A DNA stretch of 34,364 bases, from assembly GCA_004356955.1 (NCBI GenBank), contig SMXS01000122.1:1-34364 (forward strand), given 5' to 3'. The notes beneath the pieces are model-generated. The model was not told the origin of the DNA, ran no database searches, and saw nothing but the letters and a program-made list of their open reading frames with translations. Shown here piece after piece: positions 28,965 to 34,364 of this stretch. Numbering within the stretch: the stretch's first letter is position 1; the number at the start of each line of letters is the position of its first letter. The DNA comes from Alphaproteobacteria bacterium. GTDB taxonomy: Bacteria > Pseudomonadota > Alphaproteobacteria > SMXS01. The position numbers and the translations under genes were made by a program.

Positions 28965-30319
28965 GCAACCCGGCCCTCGATACGGTCATCCCGCCGCGCT
29001 GGGCAGCATTTTTTGGACCCGGCGCGGTCTATTTTGAACGCAATGTCTTCCTGTTTTTGTTTATGGGGTTTTCGGCCGGCGTCCCTCTGGCGCTGTCTTT
29101 TGGGACGCTTAGCTATTGGCTGATCGAGTCTGGCACGTCCAAAGGCGAGATCGGTCTGTTCACGCTGCTGACGATTCCCTATGCGTTTAAATATATCTGG
29201 GCCCCTTTTATGGACGGGCTGCGGTTTCCTATCCTTTGCAGGATATTTGGACGCCGACGGGGCTGGATGCTGGCGACGCAATTTGCCCTGATTGGGGCGA
29301 TTGCACTGGCCGGATTGTCGGATCCCGTGCCTGGGCATTTGACCTATGCGGCGGTGGCGGCCTTGGCTATTGCCTTCTTTTCGGCCTCGCAGGACATTGT
29401 CATCGATGCCTATCGAGTGGAAATTTTGACCGACGACCAACAGGGGGCCGGTGCGGGGGCATATCAGATCGGCTATCGGCTGGCGATGTTGGCATCAGGC
29501 GCTGGTTCGTTGATTTTGGCCGATCAAGTTGGGTGGCCGACCACCTATTTCACCATGTCGTTGCTGATGCTTGTTGGCGTTGTGACAGTATTGTTTAGCC
29601 CGGAACCGCGATCGCGCGCGCCTGCGGCCACAGTCCCGACTACGGATGATAAGTCAGGGGCTATGTCGGCCAATTTACAGCGTCTCTACACCATGGTGAC
29701 GGGGCCATTTGTCGAATTTTTCCGCAAGCCTGGCTGGCTTGCGATTCTGGCTTTTGTTTTGTTTTACAAATTTGGGGACACGCTGGCTTCGATGATGACC
29801 GGTCCTTTTTATATGGAAATTGGGTTCTCCAAGACCGAGATAGGCTTTGTCGGCAAAGCGGTTGGCATTGCTGCGACCATCGTTGGCGCCATCATCGGTG
29901 GTACCTTGGTCTATTCCCGGGGTATTGTTGCCAGCCTGTGGATTTGCGGCGTTTTTCAACTGGTATCGAACTTCATGTTTGTGCTGTTGGCCATGGCAGG
30001 CCACGATTTGTGGGTTCTGGGCCTGACAGTCGGCATCGAAAACCTGGCTGGCGGCATGGGTGGTGCAGCCTTCATCGCCTATATGTCCAGCCTGTGTAAT
30101 ATTTCTTACACGGCGACCCAGTATGCGCTGCTGAGTTCCCTGGCCAATATTGGGCGCACGGTTTTTGCCGCGCCGTCGGGCTATTTGGCCGAAGCTGTAT
30201 CGTGGGAGGTGTTCTTCTTGCTTACGGTGATTGCCGCTCTGCCGGGGCTGGCATTGCTGTGGTATCTGGGGCAGCGATATAGCGTCGACGAAAGCCCGAC
30301 CCCTGCCCAAGATGATTGA
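28961..30319 (+). CDS. AmpG-like muropeptide MFS transporter
   Basis: FLFMGFSAGVPLALSFGTLSYWLIESGTSKGEIGLFTLLTIPYAFKYIWAPFMDGLRFP...GRRRGWMLATQFALIGAIALAGLSDP; overlaps the comM-like stop (GTGA). Confidence 0.88.
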   Translation: MSNPALDTVIPPRWAAFFGPGAVYFERNVFLFLFMGFSAGVPLALSFGTLSYWLIESGTSKGEIGLFTLLTIPYAFKYIWAPFMDGLRFPILCRIFGRRRGWMLATQFALIGAIALAGLSDPVPGHLTYAAVAALAIAFFSASQDIVIDAYRVEILTDDQQGAGAGAYQIGYRLAMLASGAGSLILADQVGWPTTYFTMSLLMLVGVVTVLFSPEPRSRAPAATVPTTDDKSGAMSANLQRLYTMVTGPFVEFFRKPGWLAILAFVLFYKFGDTLASMMTGPFYMEIGFSKTEIGFVGKAVGIAATIVGAIIGGTLVYSRGIVASLWICGVFQLVSNFMFVLLAMAGHDLWVLGLTVGIENLAGGMGGAAFIAYMSSLCNISYTATQYALLSSLANIGRTVFAAPSGYLAEAVSWEVFFLLTVIAALPGLALLWYLGQRYSVDESPTPAQDD

Positions 30320-30412
30320 CAAGCTTGCCTGGTTTTGGCATGCGGTGTCGCAAGTACCTGTGGTACTATGCCGCAGCCCTGTTGGCCGCGCGTAATATAA
30401 AGAGGTAATCCC

Positions 30413-31195
30413 ATTTCTGTAGAAGCCAAGAAAAAGGCCCGGTTGGAAGTTCGACTGGCCAAGGACGACTCTGAAATCGAGGCCGCCCAGCGGCTCCGCT
30501 ATCAAGTGTTTTTCGAGGAAATGGGTGCCCAGACAACGCCAGAACTGGCGGAATTGGGTCTCGATATCGATGAATATGACGCCATTTGCGACCATCTATT
30601 GGTGATCGACGGCGCGCTGCCTGCAGAAGAAGCTGTGGTCGGCACCTATCGCATATTGCGCGAAGAAGTTGCCAACCAAAACAACGGCTTCTATTCAGCA
30701 GCAGAATATGATCTCAGCGCGCTGTTGGCGGGGCGCGACGAGGCAACCATTCGGGACCAGGGTCAATATATCGAAGTTGGTCGATCCTGTGTGCGCGCCG
30801 ATTACCGATCGAATGCGACTATTCAGTATTTATGGCGCGGCTTGGCGGTCTATGTGCGCGAACACAATGTGTCCTGCATGTTTGGATGTGCCAGTCTTGA
30901 AGGGACAGACCCACAAGAGCACGCCTTGGCTTTGTCCTATCTTCATCACAACTTCCAGGCGCCCGACGATATGCAGGTCAAAGCCATCCCGTCCAGGCAC
31001 GTCGCCATGAATATGATGCCCGCAGATGAGATTAGTGATCGCGCGGCGATACGCGTGTTGCCGCCACTGATCAAAGGCTATTTGCGGGTTGGATGCTATA
31101 TCGGCGACGGCGCTGTGGTGGATGAAGAATTCGGCACCACCGATGTCTTCATCATTGCGCCCACCGACCGCATTCCAGATAAATACTTTAGCTAA
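30413..31195 (+). CDS. OlsB-like GNAT acyltransferase (ornithine-acyl-ACP N-acyltransferase family); non-ATG start at ATT 30413 or TTG 30443
   Basis: LEVRLAKDDSEIEAAQRLRYQVFFEEMGAQTTPE...EYDAICDHLLVID...VVGTYRILRE...YIEVGRSCVRADYRSNATIQYLWRGLAVYV...GCASLEG...PPLIKGYLRVGCYIGDGAVVDEEFGTTDVFII. Confidence 0.85.
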   Translation: MSVEAKKKARLEVRLAKDDSEIEAAQRLRYQVFFEEMGAQTTPELAELGLDIDEYDAICDHLLVIDGALPAEEAVVGTYRILREEVANQNNGFYSAAEYDLSALLAGRDEATIRDQGQYIEVGRSCVRADYRSNATIQYLWRGLAVYVREHNVSCMFGCASLEGTDPQEHALALSYLHHNFQAPDDMQVKAIPSRHVAMNMMPADEISDRAAIRVLPPLIKGYLRVGCYIGDGAVVDEEFGTTDVFIIAPTDRIPDKYFS

Positions 31196-31209
31196 AAAGC
31201 AAAAATTCC

Positions 31210-33477
31210 TTACAGAATGTCCGACTCATAGGCAGCCAGGGCGGCCATGTTGACGACTTCTGATGCAGTTGACCCGATGGGGACGATCTGTACCGATTTG
31301 TCGAGGCCAATCAACAGCGGTCCCACAACGGACCCGCCCCCTAGTTCCTGCAACAGCTTGGCGCTGATATTGGCAGAATGCAGCGCGGGCATGACCAGAA
31401 TGTTGGCCGGGCCAGACAAGCGCGAGAACGGATAAATCGACTGTAGCTCTGGATTCAGGGCCACGTCGGCGGCCATTTCGCCATCATATTCAAAGTCGGT
31501 CTCACGGCTATCGAGGATTTCTACAGCCTCGCGAATTCGCGCGCTGCGTTCTCCTGGCGGGTGTCCAAAATTGGAATAGGACAACATCGCCACCCGGGGC
31601 TCTTGCCCTAACCGCCGCACCGCCGCCGCCGCACCCATTGCGATGTCTGCAAGCTGGCTTGGATTGGGTAATTCGTTGACCTGGGTGTCGGCGATGAACA
31701 CCGTGCGTTCGCGGGTGACGACCATCGACATACCAAATACGGTTTTTTGTGGTTGCGGGTCGATGACACGGCGGATGTCGTCAAAGGCATCAAAATAGTT
31801 GCGGGTAATGCCGGTGACCATGGCATCGGCATGGCCATGGGCGACCATGCAGGCACCAAAGACGTTACGGCCATTATTCACCATACGGGTGCAATCGCGA
31901 TACAACAGGCCATTCCGCTGTTGCCGTTCATAGACATAGTCAGAATAGACTTCATTATAGTCGCTGGTCCGGGCGTTATGGATTTCCAGATCGACCGTCT
32001 TTTCGTCCAGACCCATGTTGCGCAGGACTTTGAAGACTTCTTCTTCGCGGGCGATCAACACGGGAGTGCCATAGCCTGCATTGCGGAATGAAAGCGCGGC
32101 GCGGATGACTTTTTCTTCCTCGCCTTCTGCAAAAACCACGCGTTTTGGGTTGGCTTTGACCGAATTAAAAATCAGTTGCAGTGAACCAGCTGCTGGGTTC
32201 AACCGCGCGCTTAGCTCGTCCTTATAGGCATCCATGTCAATGATAGGACGACGCGCCACGCCGGAATCCATGGCAGCCTGGGCGATAGCAGGGGGTATAT
32301 GGCTGATCAGGCGCGGGTCAAAAGGTGCCGGAATGATATAGTCACGGCCATAGGTTGGGCGCTCCCCGGCATAGGCGCTGGCGACTTCATCGGGGACGTC
32401 TTCGCGGGCCAGTGCAGCGAGGGACCGGGCTGCGGCGATCTTCATGTCTTCGTTGATGGTGGTCGCCCGCACATCAAGGGCGCCGCGGAAGATGTAGGGG
32501 AAGCCCAGCACATTGTTCACCTGGTTTGGATAGTCCGACCGGCCAGTGGCGACAATGGCGTCACTACGAACCGCGTGGACGGCCTCGGGCGAAATTTCGG
32601 GATCCGGGTTGGCCATGGCAAAAATGATGGGGCTGTCCGCCATGGATTCGATCATTTCAGGGGTAAATGCGCCGGCAACCGACAAGCCCAGGGCCACATC
32701 GGCGCCAACCATGGCTTCTGCCAGGGTGCGGGCGTCGGTATCAGCCGCGTGGGCGGCCTTCCACTGGTTCATGCCTTCCTCGCGGCCCTGATAAATCACG
32801 CCTTTAGAGTCGCAGATAATGGCGTTGGCGCTAGAGATACCCAAGGCTTTGACCAATTCCAGGCAGGCGATGGCCGAGGCGCCAGCACCGTTGACGACAA
32901 TCTTGCAATCTTTGATATCGCGGCCAGTCAGGTGCATCGCGTTGATCAGGCCCGCCGCCGTGATGATGGCGGTGCCATGTTGGTCATCGTGAAAAACGGG
33001 GATGTTCATTTCATCGCGCAGGCGCTGTTCGATGATGAAGCATTCGGGTGCCTTGATATCTTCAAGGTTGATGCCGCCAAAGCTGGGTTCCATCACCCGG
33101 ACAGCGTTGCAAAACTCGTCAATGCTGTTGGTGTCCAACTCAAGATCAATTGCATCGACATCGGCAAAGCGCTTGAACAGCACCGCCTTGCCTTCCATCA
33201 CTGGCTTGGAGGCCAAGGCACCCAGGTCACCCAGGCCAAGAATTGCCGTGCCGTCCGATATCACCGCCACCAGATTGCCGCGGGCCGTATAGTCATAGGC
33301 GGCGTCAGGATCCTCGGCGATGGCGCGCACGGGCGCGGCCACACCGGGCGAGTACGCCAGCGACAAATCGCGCTGTGTCGCCATGGGCTTGGTTGGGACA
33401 ATTTCGATTTTGCCGGGACGGCCCCCTTGGGTGTGATAGAGCAGGGCTTCGCGGTCGGTAAATTTTTGGTCTGGCAT
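31210..33477 (-). CDS. maeB: NADP-dependent malic enzyme with C-terminal phosphate acetyltransferase-like domain
   Basis: 755 aa; REALLYHTQGGRPGKIEIVPTKPMATQRDLSLAYSPGVAAPVRAIAEDP...DDQHGTAIITAAGLINAMHLTG; C-terminal PTA-like domain VVFAEGEEEKVIRAALSFRNAGYGTPVLIAREEEV. Confidence 0.96.
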   Translation of the reverse strand: MPDQKFTDREALLYHTQGGRPGKIEIVPTKPMATQRDLSLAYSPGVAAPVRAIAEDPDAAYDYTARGNLVAVISDGTAILGLGDLGALASKPVMEGKAVLFKRFADVDAIDLELDTNSIDEFCNAVRVMEPSFGGINLEDIKAPECFIIEQRLRDEMNIPVFHDDQHGTAIITAAGLINAMHLTGRDIKDCKIVVNGAGASAIACLELVKALGISSANAIICDSKGVIYQGREEGMNQWKAAHAADTDARTLAEAMVGADVALGLSVAGAFTPEMIESMADSPIIFAMANPDPEISPEAVHAVRSDAIVATGRSDYPNQVNNVLGFPYIFRGALDVRATTINEDMKIAAARSLAALAREDVPDEVASAYAGERPTYGRDYIIPAPFDPRLISHIPPAIAQAAMDSGVARRPIIDMDAYKDELSARLNPAAGSLQLIFNSVKANPKRVVFAEGEEEKVIRAALSFRNAGYGTPVLIAREEEVFKVLRNMGLDEKTVDLEIHNARTSDYNEVYSDYVYERQQRNGLLYRDCTRMVNNGRNVFGACMVAHGHADAMVTGITRNYFDAFDDIRRVIDPQPQKTVFGMSMVVTRERTVFIADTQVNELPNPSQLADIAMGAAAAVRRLGQEPRVAMLSYSNFGHPPGERSARIREAVEILDSRETDFEYDGEMAADVALNPELQSIYPFSRLSGPANILVMPALHSANISAKLLQELGGGSVVGPLLIGLDKSVQIVPIGSTASEVVNMAALAAYESDIL

Positions 33478-33674
33478 GATAGGTCAAGCTTTGTTCTGGC
33501 TGGATGGGTTGGGGATGGTTTTCGTTCGTTTGGTCCAAGTTGACCGTTGTCCTAATCAGACGCGGGCGCTACTTTGGCTAATCACAAGTCCTGAAATGAG
33601 GGGCTCGTTTAAACCAGGAAAAGAGCCGCGGCCAGCACTGATGTCACCGCCGTCGAGTTCAACGGAGATTTTTG

Positions 33675-33710
33675 ATGCCGATCGAGACAGAAGATTATTA
33701 TGTTGAGTAA
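33675..33710 (+). CDS. Candidate 11-codon leader ORF (MPIETEDYYVE) upstream of mutS
   Basis: atg ccg atc gag aca gaa gat tat tat gtt gag taa taa; GGAG 7-8 nt upstream of the ATG; tandem in-frame TAA TAA. Very short, could be chance. Confidence 0.25.
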   Translation: MPIETEDYYVE

Positions 33711-33717
33711 TAATCTT
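33691..33717. promoter_or_regulatory. Perfect 10-bp AT-rich stem, 7-nt loop, in the maeB/mutS divergent intergenic region
   Basis: AAGATTATTA (33691-33700) tgttgag TAATAATCTT (33708-33717). Confidence 0.5.
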
Positions 33718-33776
33718 ACGCATTGTTCCTTCTCTTGGTTTTATTGTTAACCAGTATTGGCCGAAAACGTTATTTT

Positions 33777-34364
33777 ATGTCTTTAGCAGGATCACCAGAG
33801 AACGCAAGCCCAAAGAATGCGCCGGTTTTGACAAAATCTGCCGCTGAAAAGGCGGGTAAAGCCACTGTTACGCCGATGATGCAGCAATATCTTGGCATCA
33901 AGGCTAATAATCCAGGCAGCCTGTTGTTCTATCGCATGGGCGACTTTTATGAGCTGTTCTTTGACGACGCCGTCATGGCGTCCAAAGCCCTGGATATTGC
34001 GCTGACAAAGCGCGGCAAGCATCTGGGCGAAGATATTCCCATGTGCGGTGTCCCCGTCCACGCTGCTGACAATTATCTGGCGCGCCTTATCCGCAAAGGT
34101 CATCGCGTTGCCGTGTGTGAGCAGCTGGAAGACCCTGCCGAGGCCAAAAAGCGTGGGCCCAAGTCGGTTGTCAAACGCGATGTCGTCCGCCTGGTCACGG
34201 CAGGCACGCTGACGGAAGAGACCCTGTTGGATGCCCGTAGCCATAATTATCTGGCCGCCCTGGCCCGCGCTGAGGGTCTGTTTGCCCTGGCCTGGGTCGA
34301 TATTTCCACGGGTGACTTCACGGTCACTGACACGACGCCAGAGGAATTGGATGCCCATCTGGCG
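33777..34364 (+). CDS. mutS: DNA mismatch repair protein MutS (N-terminal part, truncated by window end)
   Basis: ATG 33777: [120 protein letters not shown]. Not in ORF track because it is open at the window end. Confidence 0.97.
   Translation, partial: MSLAGSPENASPKNAPVLTKSAAEKAGKATVTPMMQQYLGIKANNPGSLLFYRMGDFYELFFDDAVMASKALDIALTKRGKHLGEDIPMCGVPVHAADNYLARLIRKGHRVAVCEQLEDPAEAKKRGPKSVVKRDVVRLVTAGTLTEETLLDARSHNYLAALARAEGLFALAWVDISTGDFTVTDTTPEELDAHLA

Noticed and set aside
33476-33706. 76-aa plus-strand ORF between maeB and mutS
   Set aside because: No recognisable motif, low-complexity composition, and it starts on top of the maeB start region; it overlaps the mini-ORF and hairpin in another frame. 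Considered spurious.
1-34364. CRISPR array, prophage, transposase, integron or toxin-antitoxin modules
   Set aside because: No regularly spaced direct repeats with unique spacers and no recognisable recombinase, phage or TA proteins; the window is housekeeping genes throughout.

Overview
The window is almost entirely a dense alphaproteobacterial core-genome segment (Rhodospirillales-like gene order; lineage is inferred). It contains: hslU (truncated)/hslV; a his cluster hisB-DUF2628-hisH-hisA-hisF-hisE followed by a HIT protein; a PfkB/adenosine kinase; an EI24-like protein; a small secreted protein; a VOC protein; nth; dapB; dnaJ; dnaK; a PCu(A)C lipoprotein; a DUF985 cupin; grpE; hrcA; rph; rdgB; hemW; an LppC/LpoA-like lipoprotein; rsmI; yraN; gshB; an RND/MMPL exporter + LolA-like + outer-membrane barrel module; a comM/yifB ATPase; an AmpG-like MFS; an OlsB-like acyltransferase; maeB; and the 5' end of mutS. 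I see no CRISPR array, rRNA, transposase or phage genes, and I recognised no tRNA. The less ordinary signals are: (i) the three-gene RND/LolA-like/beta-barrel envelope module at 22.9-27.4 kb, the best candidate for a poorly characterised system; (ii) several intergenic inverted-repeat elements (689-934, 1571-1706, 5893-5998); (iii) a mini-ORF with an overlapping perfect hairpin upstream of mutS; (iv) an olsB-like gene with no ATG/GTG start available; (v) tandem repeats inside grpE and the DUF2628 gene; (vi) a 56-bp tail-to-tail coding overlap (hemW/lppC). I found no convincing wholly new system. All family calls come from reading the translated sequences, not from database searches.
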